The translations under genes were made by a program, and so were the position numbers. From Phragmites australis (taxonomy: Eukaryota; Streptophyta; Magnoliopsida; Poales; Poaceae), in assembly GCF_958298935.1 (NCBI RefSeq), contig NC_084921.1:44983001-45047000 (forward strand): a stretch of DNA of 64,000 nucleotides. The letters run 5' to 3'. This document shows positions 52,841 to 63,663 of this stretch, in pieces (the first letter of the stretch is position 1; the number at the start of each line of letters is the position of its first letter). The notes under the pieces were generated by a model that saw only the letters and a program-made list of their open reading frames with translations, did not search any database and had not been told where the DNA came from.

Positions 52841-55800
52841 ATGGAATCGCACGAGGGGGGAGGAGGTGGCGCCGGCGAGGTGAGGCTGATCAACGTGGTG
52901 TGTTTCCTGAGCCGCGGCGGCAGGACGGACCACCCGCACCTCTTCCGCGTCAACCACCACAACCGTGCCGGCGGCGTCCGCCTCCGCGGTACGTACGTGC
53001 GTCCCTTAATTCGTTTCTTCTCTCATATATGACCAACTCCTTTGCATGGATGCGACTCATTCGTGCCGTTTGTTTTTGGATCAATATAATTCAGATGTCA
53101 AGAGGTGGCTCTCGGAGCTGCGCGGCAAGGACATGCCGGACAATTTCTCGTGGTCTTACAAGAGGTACCATCAATTGTTGTGCAAGTCTTGCCTTTTTCA
53201 TAGAAGATCATGAATGGCTGCTGACATTTCTTTCTTCGATCGGCTGTGCTTTAATTCCGTTGATTGCCTGTTAATGACTTCCTGATCCATAGAGATTTGT
53301 ACAGCTCTGTCGTTTCCTTATGCATGTTTCTTCCGTCAATTCTTGATCAGGAAGTACAAGGCCGGGCACGTGTGGCAGGGCCTGAAGGACGGCGACCTCA
53401 TCACGCCCGTCTCCGACAACGAGTACGTGCTCAAGGGCTGCGACGTCCAGGGGACACCTCCTCCCTGCGTCCAAGCGCCAAAGACTGCTTCTTTAGGTGA
53501 CTCCGTGACTGATTTTTTTATTTGTTTCTGGCCTAGTTTTCTTATCATTTCGGCGTGGAGGTTAACAATTCGGCGTGTTGTTTGCGCCAGACGAGAAGGA
53601 ACAGACGGAGAAGGAGGAGAAGACGCCGTGCAACCATCAGAACCGCCCCGTTGAGGTGGTGCTGACCTGTGTTCTCGAAAAAGAGGTGGTGTTGACCTCA
53701 GATTCCGACGAGAGCTCTCCGAAGCCGCTACCGCCGCCGCTGACCGACCAGGACTCGCCAGGCGCCGAGCCGGCGCGCCGTAAGGCACTGTTCAAGATCG
53801 ACCTGTCACGGCACCATCACGAGCACAAGCAGCAGCAGGAAGAAGCGGCGAAGAAGGCCGTCACCAGGGCGGTGGCGCGGGCGGGGCCGGAGGAGCAGCT
53901 GCAGGGAGCGGCCAAGAGCCACGCGGTGGCTGGCAAGGCGCGGAGGATGCGCGTGGCGCGGGCGCTCCACAACATCCTGACGTGCGGCGCGGCCGACGCC
54001 GACGACGCCGCGCTCCGCCCCGTGGCGCGGCGCCAGCGGCGTAGCACCGCCGAGGCCGCTGGTGACGACTGGCCACCAACGCCGACGTGCCCCGGCATGG
54101 ACGGCTGTGGCCTTCGGTGAGTGCAACGTATACTTTTTTTATACAAAGAAAATACAATTTCTGACTTCTATACCAACACGACATCCAGATATAAATATAT
54201 ATAGTTATTTTATAAATATAAGAACTCTGCTGAGTAGGTCAATAGATTTCACCAAAAACCCTAACCAAGTATAGCTGAGTTCACTACCTTAAGATAACCC
54301 AAACATCAACATTTTTCAAGAACGTGCCCAAACATCAACATGATTCGATTAAATTTGATGGTTTCGAAAACTAATATCTTGGTCTGTTTGTATGATTTGT
54401 TAATTTATGTGCGTGACAGCGTGGGGCGGAAGGTGAGGTCGCAGAGGGGCGGGAAAGACAAGCAGGGCAAGCGAGATGGACGGAAGCGAGACGGGCGCGG
54501 CGCGCACAAGCCGGCTGCTCTGCCGCTTTGCTCGTAAGTACCGTCGCGATGCTAAAGTGTCGAGTCGCTCGTTGGTTCCTCTTTAACCGGTGCCCCGTAG
54601 TTGTTGACCGGTTCTTGTGCTCGGTTAAGTTCGGTTCGGCCACTGAGAGTTTCTGGTTGGGCCCGTGCCAGTGTCTGTTCGGTTTACAACCCCTGCCAAG
54701 CCAATTTTTTGCAGCGCTTAGTAAATTTGATCTCCGTTCGGTTTGAGACTATATTTTGGCGGTCACCAAAAAAGTTTTGGCTGGCTAAAACTTCTAACAA
54801 GATTTTTGCAGCCAAAACGGCCGCTGTAGTTTTGAACGGCCAAAATTTTGGTTTAGTCATAAACCAAAAACTATTTTGTTTGCTCTAATTATGAAGCGGA
54901 AGCGGCCAAATTTTGGCTTGGTTTCTTGTGATCATGAGCCAAAACAGGCGTGCCGGTGTGGACAATGGGAAAGGTTTTCTTATATGGCTAAATCGTCTAG
55001 TGTGTACTGATGTGTGGATCTTCTAAAGAAAAAAAAAAGGGTAAATATTCCTTGCAAGTAGCAGACGAAATAGAGTATTTATTCCAATATTCAAATTTAT
55101 CAGTAGATTCTTCCCAGGTCTTATTTTGTATCCAGTTACAGTCATGTGATCTGTAAGGATGTTGACATATGAACCGTGTCCCCTACATGCATCGGTTAGG
55201 ATCTCACTCATCCTCGCAAAAAGAAAAATCTCACTCATCCAAATACGGGCTTTGGATTAGGCCTAGTGACCTGCCCGGGCTGAACGGCCGGCTCTGGACC
55301 ATGTTAGCGGGCTTCAATTTTCCCAGGTCGGATCAGTGCCTTTTGTTTTTCTTTCTTGAGACCGGATTACTGCCTATAGGTACAGAGGAAAATGCCCTCC
55401 AAATAGGCTGCAAACTAGCGATCCAACAGACACTTTTTCTTCAATTTTTTGATTGCTTTCTTTCTGTCGCCATTTGGAAATGGTCTTCTCCTCCTGGTTT
55501 TAGTCACACACGTCTTTTCCTGCTAGGATTGCCGCTGTTTGATTCTCCATTGAACATTGGAGTATTGTACAACAGAATACGCCAGCAGTTCTTGAGAACA
55601 TATATGCTTGCCATCTCAGGCATCTTTTGCAACGACCATGCAGGCAGTGCGGGAGGGAGTTCAAGCCGCAGGAGCTGCATTCGCACATGCAGTCGTGCCG
55701 GGGGTTCAAGGAGCGGATGAGGAGCAGCACCAGCGCCCGGACCAGCGTCGGCAGGAGCCGCAACTCCACCTCCACCGCGAGGCCTGCCGACCACGGGAGC

Positions 55801-55872
55801 AAGCCCGGCCAATACTCCCCGGAGCGGCGGTCGTCCTCCGCCTCCGCCGTGTTCCTGATCACGGAGTCCTGA
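52841..55872 (+). CDS. SOSEKI family protein (DUF966 / UPSTREAM OF FLC), 6 exons
   Basis: Exons 52841-52988, 53095-53164, 53351-53496, 53591-54116, 54420-54533 and 55644-55872 (TGA) join in frame to 410 residues. Residues about 12-98 form the DIX-like polymerisation domain: [57 protein letters not shown] and NEYVLKG. The middle is disordered, rich in acidic, Pro and basic runs. The C-terminus has a zinc finger, C334-x2-C337-x11-H349-x3-C353 (CSQCGREF...HSHMQSC), matching the C2HC_2 type. SOSEKI proteins are plant DIX-domain polarity factors that polymerise at cell corners or edges. The ATG at 52841 was chosen because the DIX strand starts 12 codons later and an upstream in-frame methionine has no support. 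The finger is split by the 1.1 kb last intron. Confidence 0.92.
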
Positions 55873-57513
55873 CGCGATCGAACCGACTGCTTGCTCTTGA
55901 GGGGGAAAAAAATTCCTGTTCGCGGAACGGGATGTACATCTTGTGGATCGCCGCGACGAACTTCGGATTGTTTAGCCTGGCAGTGGAATATATTTGTTGG
56001 TTTGGGGATTTTTGCAGCTAAATTTCTTCTCGCGTGAATAACTAGCACACCGTGTATATTGGGTTTGTACATCGATCTTTGGGGTTACACGTGCGCGCAT
56101 GGTACTCCAACCTGAGCTCAACGGGGCAATAGTTTTTTTTTTTTAACCGAACGGGGGCAATCCTTTCTGCAAGCCAAGTAAACACTATACTCTGGGTTCA
56201 TTTATTTGCCTCTCCTTCGAACGATCAGGTGGCGCGCTACTCAATTTTCCGACACGACGACGCGAGGGCGCGCGTGGCGGCAACGATATCGTAGAAACGA
56301 GTCGTGACGGCGCGCGTGCAGCACGTAGGAGCGGCCGGCGCCATCTGTCTGCGGGGGCGCGAGAGGACGGAGCTGGGGAACGTGCGTACGGCACGGCCGG
56401 CTCCTGGCTGTGGACGGGGAAGCATCAGGGGGCGTCGACGTCGGCAGCACGATCGAGAGCGCGCGAAAGGCAGCGCCAGCGCGGATCGATCGAGCGTGCG
56501 TCGCCCGGAAGCATGCACGAGGCGGGCCGCGATGCACGGCACCAGAGCTAGCCGCGCGCCTCCCTCAGGGGTCACGATTGCGGCGAACTCGCGACGGCAC
56601 GACGCCGGTGCTTGTGGTTTGGGCTTGGCGGACGATGGATGGTAGGTTGTTTTGATTCATCCAATCATATCTCTGTACTGAGTTCGTACTTGATTTGGTT
56701 GCCGGCGATTTGCCTGGTGTATCTTGTTAATGGAATCTTAGTTTCCATCTAAAAAAGGGGGGATAGTAGGAATTCCCCTGCATCACCAGGCAGGCTGAAC
56801 TTCAATTGAAGTCTCTAACGCGGATGGTCCCTAGCGTAAATTACCTGGCTCCTAAGCAAACAAACAAGCTCTACAACCGTACCCATTTCTTGCGCTATTA
56901 GATCAACAAGGCGCCACATAATTAACAACACCGTCATCGAATCGTCGATGATAACTAAACCAGGTGGCGGGTGCACCTGTTAGTTCGTCCCGATACAACA
57001 AACCGAAACTGATGATTCATTCAGGAACCGGCCACGCACCCAGCTAATCACAGCAAGCCTAAGGGGTTATTTGGATCTCAGTACTGCCATGATTAAGGCA
57101 AATGTACACATCTTGAAATCATAATTTCGTAGTCGGTCATTGCTTAATTTCACCAAGAAATTTTTCTAACGGACGGCCGCTTGTGTTTGCATCTCAATCG
57201 AGTGGTCATGGTTGTCACAGAGTGCTCTGCATTCTGCAAGTGCTTAACAGAACTATCAATCAGCCTATGTCCTGAGATCGTGAGCATCATATTCATATGC
57301 TAGATATGCAGACTTCACACAGGTTTTTTTTACCACTTGCATTTGCAAATTGCAAAGTACCGATAAATCGAAAGTATATGAATTTAATCTCACCACCGTA
57401 CGTATAGACATGATCACGTACAAACTTCGAACCAAGAAATGGATTACATCCACACACTTACTCAAGAAAACAACAATTCTCAAAACGAAAAATAAGCATC
57501 ACATCCCGCCCGC
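55873..57513. other. SOSEKI 3' UTR and intergenic region
   Basis: The 3' UTR probably runs to about 56060. 56185-56650 is GC-rich with open frames in several registers but no recognisable protein or splice pattern. 56760-57500 holds no gene I can support. Confidence 0.4.
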
Positions 57514-57705
57514 CTAACATAAGAGGTAGCCGAGAGCGGCGGCGGCGACCGACACGGCGGCGAAGGCCGGCGCGGCGACGGTGGCGCCGGACGTGGGCGC
57601 TGGGGCGGGCGCGTCGGCCGCAGAGGCCGTGCCCACCAGAGACGAAGCGACGACCACGGCAGCCGCGGCCGCGGCGAGGATCTTGGCCTTCCATTGACCC
57701 GCCAT
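57514..57705 (-). CDS. Arabinogalactan peptide (AG peptide), GPI-anchored
   Basis: Single exon, 63 residues. The N-terminal signal peptide has a hydrophobic Ala/Val core and a predicted cleavage after SAADA-like residues (VGTASA|ADAPAP). The mature core is tiny, with APAPAPTS as the hydroxyproline/arabinogalactan attachment motif. A C-terminal hydrophobic tail (VSVAAAALGYLLC) follows small residues, as expected for GPI-anchor transfer. This is the standard architecture of plant AG peptides, cell-surface proteoglycans. The individual role is unknown. Confidence 0.85.
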   Translation of the reverse strand: MAGQWKAKILAAAAAAVVVASSLVGTASAADAPAPAPTSGATVAAPAFAAVSVAAAALGYLLC

Positions 57706-57890
57706 CTCCCCGCTTCTAGCTAGCTCCTGTGGATGGAGAGGCGAGGAGCTGATATAGCTACCGGCGGCGAGAAGCGATCAAGCTACCAACTTGCTGCCGT
57801 TGCTGTTTCGATGGATGAGCGAGCAACGGGGGAAGCAGCGGGTGCTCATATATAGCTGCTGCAAGTGGGTCGCGTCTTTCGGCGGCCTGC
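57706..57890 (-). promoter_or_regulatory. AG-peptide promoter and 5' UTR
   Basis: On the minus strand CTATATATGAG at about 57846-57856 is a TATA box roughly 145 bp upstream of the ATG at 57705, giving a plausible 5' UTR of about 110 bp. Confidence 0.55.
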
Positions 57891-58519
57891 TTAATGCCAG
57901 CTGATGAACGGGGGGACGGCCGGCTGTCACGAACCTGGCCTCGGTTTGCTGTGGTCGGGTTGTTGAGGATGAATGATTGGCGCGGGTGGTTCACCCTTGA
58001 GGTGAGGGTGGTTTGCGGCGCTGGTTGGCGCTGGTGCTTGGCCCAGTCGTTGCGTTGGACGAGCGCGCGCGGCACATGGGCACGGCCGGCCGTCGTGCAG
58101 ACTGCTGTCTGTGCCGGATGGTCTTCAGCGCGGCGGTGTAAACAATGCATGTTCGTAGCTGCCTACCACGTTGGTGTTTACCTCCAAGTGCAACCGACTT
58201 TGTTGTCATCTGCTGTCAATCCCCATTTAGGGAGGCCGATACGAACTGGCCGCCCCAATTGGGGTTTGTTCTCCTCTTGCTGGCTCTCCGGTCGGGAGTT
58301 ATTTTTTATATTTTTTAACATAAAAATTAATATCGTAGATAAAATATTTATAGAAATAAATGTCTATCATTTCCTCGTAGACGATTAAACTCTTACTGAG
58401 AGAGTGATAAGCAATAGCAGTTAGCCATCCTCTCGTAGATTCTTACAGCCTCTCAAACGGCAGTTAGCCAGCATGTATGAATTGCACTCGTTAACAGCGC
58501 TTAGCGTCTCCAATTTTTC
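57891..58519. other. Intergenic, no gene recognised
   Basis: Moderately GC-rich to about 58280, then AT-rich leading into the fold-back element. Open frames without recognisable domains. Confidence 0.35.
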
Positions 58520-59110
58520 TCTTATCTTCTCTATTCAAAACAGTAATATTTTATTCTTTAAAAATTTTAGAATTTTTATACGTGTTTTATAATCCATGTG
58601 CAACCTATTTTAATATTCATCTAAAAATATATGTAGAATTTAAACTAAAATTCTCTAAAAATACTACTTTATAACTTCTAACAGTTGTTAGGATCTCAAT
58701 AATTTTTCAAAAATCTAGAAAATTCACTAATATTTTTATTATATGATGGACTAATTTCTAAAATTATTTCTAATCCTAGATTATATGGTGAAAAAGTAAG
58801 TTTCTTTGTAATGCTATATTTTTTCACTATAAATACATATAAATAGAGCATTACAATGAATTCATTTTTTTCACCATATAACATAGGGCTGAATAATTTT
58901 AGAAATTATTTCATCACATAAGAAGAGTACATAGGGCTGAATAATTTTAGAAATTATTTCATCACATAAGAAGAGTAGTAGTGAATTTTTCTAGATTTTT
59001 AGAAATTTATTTAAGCCCTAACAATTATTAGAAAATAGCCATTTTTTAAATAATTTTAATTTAAATTTTACATATGTTTTTTTAGCGAATCTAATTAAAA
59101 TATGTTCCAA
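58520..59110. mobile_element. Long fold-back (inverted-repeat) element
   Basis: The left arm (about 58560-58820) and right arm (about 58845-59110) are inverse complements with moderate divergence: TTTAATATTCATCTAAAAA against the reverse of 59080-59105, AATTTCTAAAATTATTT against AAATAATTTTAGAAATT, GTAATGCTATA against the reverse of AGAGCATTACAA. The axis is near 58833. The left arm is homologous to the MITE at 38104-38933. The arms could form a hairpin RNA of about 250 bp. Confidence 0.8.
58882..58977. repeat. 48-bp direct duplication in the fold-back arm
   Basis: CATAGGGCTGAATAATTTTA through AGAAGAGTA occurs at 58882 and again at 58930, identical, exact 48-bp period, inside the right arm. 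The left arm has one counterpart, so the duplication is recent and arm-specific. Confidence 0.9.
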
Positions 59111-59867
59111 CCTCATAAGAGGACGGTAAGAGCCAACGCTGCTATGGTGGCATGGACCAACTACTTACCGCCCTTTTAAAGCAGTAAAGGCCTAACCACT
59201 CGTATAAGAAAACGGTAGACATCTATTTTTACATATCCATCCAGTATTTATTTATTTAATTATTTATGTTAGAAAATAAAATAAAAAAACTCCTCCGGTC
59301 GGCCTCTCAGGTAGGTTTGCGAACTGGGCCCTGACGGGCCTAATGAGCCCAGAGCAAGTTCTCAGGGAATGACAGGCTTGTCCAAGCAGAACCCCAGATC
59401 TAGCCGAGTAGAGAGTTTGAGAGTACAGAGAGCAACCAGAAACGAAGCAATGCTCCGTCCGTTCAACGACATAATGATTAACCAGACAAACGATGCGCTA
59501 TCCAGCGAGTGCAAACGAAAACAGAAGAATGGTGATACTATAATTAGAAAATTGTTGGTGTTGGTGAAAACAATATATGGTGAAAAAATATCATTTACGA
59601 ATAATATGTGGTGAGAGCTTACGAATAATATGTGGTTTAGGCTTAAAAAAATAGTAGAGGAAGAATTACCTATAGTGATCACAAAATTCACTGCTACTGG
59701 CACCGTAGGCCCTCATATTTATATTACATTTTAGAGCGTAAGGGTATAAGCAAACTCCTACAAGAGGCAAAAGATACAAGCTATCACTATAAAACCATAA
59801 TATAGGGTCAGCTTGATAAAATATTACCTAGGTCCGAGCCCAAAATATCAGCCTCTCTTATGACATC
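59111..59867. other. Intergenic, no gene recognised
   Basis: AT-rich, with a short open frame at 59369-59614 that shows no known domain. Ends at the copia LTR fragment starting 59868. Confidence 0.35.
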
Positions 59868-62011
59868 TGAGAAATCAAGTTGAATTGTGTTTTAATTTAT
59901 ATGTGATGAGTGATTGATAATGTTGTTATTTTGGTTTATTGATTTATGAAATTGCATAAGCATATATATGCATTATAATTATGATCATGATTAACCAAAG
60001 TTAAAAAAAAATAGAGTTGGCGGTTTTGTCTCTGAGTTCAAGAAAATTGCATACGTCAGATGGCCCAATCCGATTTTGTACACGTCAGATGATCTAGTGC
60101 TTAGGAGGACTTGATGCTACAGTATTTCAACTTAGAAGCAAAAATTGAAGTGTACACCGGACGGCCTGGTGATGGAGTGAAGTGAACGCTGAAGCTTTAC
60201 TTGCAGAGAGGTTACAAGCTGGTTCTGGTGAACTTGTACTTACCGGATGATCCGGCGCTCAAAGGAATAAATGATGGATGCTTCACCGAAGCATTTCTTA
60301 CATCAAGGTTGCAAGATGGCTGGTCCAAAGAAGATGTACACGTAAGATTGTCCGGCGATGAGATGATATGCACGTTGGACTAATTCCAGAGAGGTTGCAG
60401 ACAGTTTAGTTGAGGATATAACACATGCTGGATGGTCTGGCGCTCAAAGATGTGAATACCGGATCATCGGCGTACACTTTTTTTTTCTATGTAGTGCTTT
60501 CAATTGAGGATTTTAATTTTTGCTAATTTATAATGGTGTTGGAGATGCATGCTTGCTTATCCTATATTGTGCATGTGATAGATATAACTTGGCGGCTAAT
60601 GGTGAGATGATCGGGGCTAAGCGGAGTTCTTGGTTCTGGACAACCGAGGAATCGGGCGGAGTCGAGAGTGATCCTAGTTGTGCATGTGAAAGTCAAGCAA
60701 AACATGTGAAGGAGGATGAATACTACATGTTGACAAAGTCAAGCGAATGAGATATTGATGCAAGTGACAAGGCAGCACGAGGGATTGAGAGTGGGAGAGA
60801 CTTGCCGGTGGTTAAGATCGCAAATTAAGTACACTCGTCGACATCAGGATGTTTACTTAAAGTTTAAGCAAGTGGTGGTGAACCATGCTCTGAGAAACGT
60901 GCAAGGCGATTTCACGGTTTGGTCTCAAAACCGTGAAGGGATGGAGTGCATGTGCCATTATCGTGAAGCTTGTGTCAAGACGAAACTAAGTCATAAAGAA
61001 GCCACGACCATCTCTTTGATGCTTTCTATCTTGAACATGATATTGAGCATCAATTGTTTGTCATATATGTTCCTCAGTAGAATGGAGTGGTTGAAAATGA
61101 AGAATATAATTTTGGTACATATGGCTAAGACGATGCTTGATGAGCATAAGACTCTTAGGAATTCTTGGGCAGAGGTTATTAGCACAGGTTGCTATATGTC
61201 CAATTGGATTTTCTTGCGCTTGATCTTGAATGTGACTTCTTATGAGTTGCGCTTCGGGAGGAAGCCGAAGGTTTCTGACTTCAGAGTTTTTGGATGTCGT
61301 TGCTTCATCCTAAAGTGTGGCATTCTTGATAAGTTTGAGTTGTGTTCTTTTGATGGGATCTTTTTGGGTTATTCGCTCCATGGGCATTCTTACAGCCATT
61401 CATACAGGGTTTATAATCTTGACGCTAACGCCATCATAGAATCTTGTGATCTGACCTATGATGAATTAACCTCTTGTGCTAGCATTGTTCTTGAGTGTAT
61501 AGGTGAACAAGAGATGAGCAAAAGTATCTTTGTAGATAACGACCTTCCAACTCTCGGTGATGATAAGGATGATCCACTACTTCTTGCCATCACATATTCT
61601 TCTGAGCTGGCTCTTGCTTCTTCAATACTGTCAGAAGGTCATGTAGCCTCTACGTCTACTTCAGCTATTTTTGAGCCTACACTTGCAGCAGTTTAGGGGG
61701 AGATCGTCTCACAGCACGAGGCTCCATAATACATTTCAGATGCTGATTTTGCTTATTGTAGAATTGACAGGAGGAGTATCTCCGATACTTGTCATTTATT
61801 TGGTACCTCTTTTCTTTGTTGGTCTTCTTGCAAACAACTTAATATTGCGCAGTCAAGTGCTGAAGCTGAATATGTTGCTGTCACTAGCTGTTGTTTTCAG
61901 ATTTTATGGATGACTGCTATTTTAAAGATTTTAGGTTAAACTTTAAGAGTGTGTCACTTTTGTGTGACAACACCAGTGCCATAAGCTTAGCCAATAACCT
62001 AGTTCAGCACT
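59868..62011 (+). mobile_element. Copia element with large internal deletion
   Basis: 59868-61010 is an LTR fragment homologous to 24529-25735 (starts TGAGAAATCAAGTTG; shares TATATGTGATGAGTGATTGA and GGTTTGG-CTCAAAACCGTG). It is joined at about 61010 directly to integrase sequence (MAKTMLDEH, SWAEVISTGCYMSN, YELRFGRKPK, FRVFGCRCFIL, DGIFLGYS) that is in frame for 313 codons from 60755 to 61696. RNase H follows (SAEAEYVAV at about 61855, LLCDNTSAISLANN at about 61960); PBS, gag, protease and all of RT are missing. It is cut at 62012 by a gypsy LTR. Confidence 0.85.
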
Positions 62012-62101
62012 TGTCGGTGTATTTAGAACCAGGGGTCCCTAAGTCCCGAGGCCAAACCGGCCGCCCACCACATATCACCACCCTGCAAGGTAAAAGCAGA
62101 G

Positions 62102-62685
62102 ACTCGGGAGAGGGTGCTCGGGGCTGCACGTGGCAGCCCGCGAGGACTCGGTGCCCCGAAGGTCTCACTCAAGTACTCGGGAGAGGGTGCTCGGGGCTGC
62201 ACGTGGCAGCCCGCGAGGACTCGGTGCCCCGAAGGTCTCACTCAAGTACTCGGGAGAGGGTGCTCGGGGCTGCACGTGGCAGCCCGCGAGGACTCGGTGC
62301 CCCGAAGGTCTCACTCAAGTACTCGGGAGAGGGTGCTCGGGGCTGCACGTGGCAGCCCGCGAGGACTCGGCGCCCCGAAGGTCTCACTCAAGTACTCGGG
62401 AGAGGGTGCTCGGGGCTGCGCGTGGCAGCCCCCGAGGACTCGGTGCCCCGAAGGTCCCTCTAAAGTGCTCGGGAGAGGGTGCTCGGGGCTGCACGTGGCA
62501 GCCCGCGAGGACTCGGTGCCCCGAAGGTCTCACTGAAGTACTCGGGAGAGGGTGCTCGGGGCTGCACGTGGCAGCCCCCGAGGACTCGGTGCCCCGAAGG
62601 TCCCCCCAAGATGCTCGGGAAATAGTGCTCGGGGCTGCACGTGGCAGCCCCCGGGGACTCGGTCCCCAGAAGGTTCGCGCAAGAT
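62102..62685 (+). repeat. Eight 73-bp tandem repeats in the gypsy LTR, G-box in each unit
   Basis: Units start at 62102, 62175, 62248, 62321, 62394, 62467, 62540 and 62613, an exact 73-bp period. Each carries GCTGCACGTGGCAGC, a near-palindrome with a CACGTG G-box core (CGCGTG in unit 5 only). Units 5-8 have drifted (CCCCCGAGG for CCCGCGAGG and a changed linker). The array lies about 480-1070 bp upstream of the TATA box. The open frames it creates are by-products of the period. Confidence 0.92.
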
Positions 62686-63167
62686 CGTTCAAAGACTCAA
62701 AGGGCCCCGTCGCCAGAGTATCATCCAGTCAAGGGCCCGATGCCGCATTTAATAGGCGCGCGTGGCCTGGCATTCTGACATCCTGACATTCTCGGCTGCC
62801 CACGCCCCAGTGTCAGACCCGGCCATGCCCTGGCTGGGGGGCGTGGGTTCATTAAATGCACGGGTCCCGTCCCGTTTCCACTTGCGCACCTCGGGATAAC
62901 GTTACCAGAATCGAAGCACTCGGCCTGCCACCCTGCCCTGGCAGGAGAACAAGACAGAGTGGACGCACCGGGCACCTCTGAGGCTGTCCGGTGGGCTTTT
63001 TTTTATGGCACCCCGAAGCTTCCGCAGCGGCTAGTGGTCGAATGCGCGCCGCCTTCCTCCACCGCCCCTGTCACTTCGCCAAAGTGAAATGATTAGACCT
63101 TTCTCCGTGGCACCTGGGCACTCGCGTCCCCTCTTTCCCATTCAGGATATGTCGAGGTCGGCGCATC

Positions 63168-63175
63168 TATAAAAG
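63168..63175 (+). promoter_or_regulatory. TATA box of the gypsy LTR
   Basis: TATAAAAG preceded by a GC-rich stretch, followed by purine-rich sequence; the expected start is about 63200 (the R region). Confidence 0.65.
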
Positions 63176-63663
63176 AAAAAGAAGGGGGGCACCAAGAAGG
63201 GGACGGAGAGACGAACAACGAAAAAGAGGAGGACAAGAGAAAAACAAGAGGTCAGTCGGAGAACAAGAAATCACCACCCCCGATCACAAGACAATCAAGA
63301 AACCAGCTAGCTAGAACATAAGAGCCTCCTGCTCTTTGTAAACAGCTCTCCCTCGAGAACCAGATATACCCTTGAAGGATCTCCTTCAAGGATAGATATA
63401 ACACTCATACAGGAGTAGGGTGTTACGCCTCCGCGCGGCCCGAACCTGTCCAAAAACCCGGTGTCCCCGCAAGCCATCGCATTTTATTTCCTTTTCCGCT
63501 CATTTCCCGTGCAAGCTTTTCTAGGATCATCCCCCCGGCCGAATCTCTAAAAAGGGGTCTCTCGGGATCCCTGCGACAGGAGTTCACTCTCCGACAGCTG
63601 GCGCGCCAGGTAGGGGGGAATATCCCTAGATTGTTTGTTTCCCTTTTTTCTCCACAGGAAAAG

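Larger units (their letters stand above)
62012..63596 (+). mobile_element. Gypsy 5' LTR, 1,585 bp
   Basis: Starts TGTCGGTGTATTTAG and ends TCTCCGACA, with 6-bp inverse ends TGTCGG/CCGACA. Followed immediately by GCTGGCGCGCCAGGTAGG, the usual leader start in this gypsy group. TATA box TATAAAAG at 63168-63175 sets transcription toward the right edge. It inserted into the RNase H of the preceding copia element. The repeat array at 62102 is intact and the gag frame open, so it appears young. Confidence 0.85.

Noticed and set aside
52267..52962. 231-codon minus-strand open frame
   Set aside because: It runs antisense through the SOSEKI promoter and first exon and encodes no recognisable domain.
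53806..54184. Minus-strand frames of about 107 codons in SOSEKI exon 4
   Set aside because: Antisense shadows of the GC-rich fourth exon.
56185..56655. Possible GC-rich gene on either strand
   Set aside because: No splice pattern, domain or consistent frame; left as unassigned.
62102..62786. Open frames of 140-218 codons with a repeated peptide; also a CRISPR-like look
   Set aside because: The 73-bp period keeps the frames open; they are a by-product of the LTR array. There are no spacers between the repeats and the genome is a plant.
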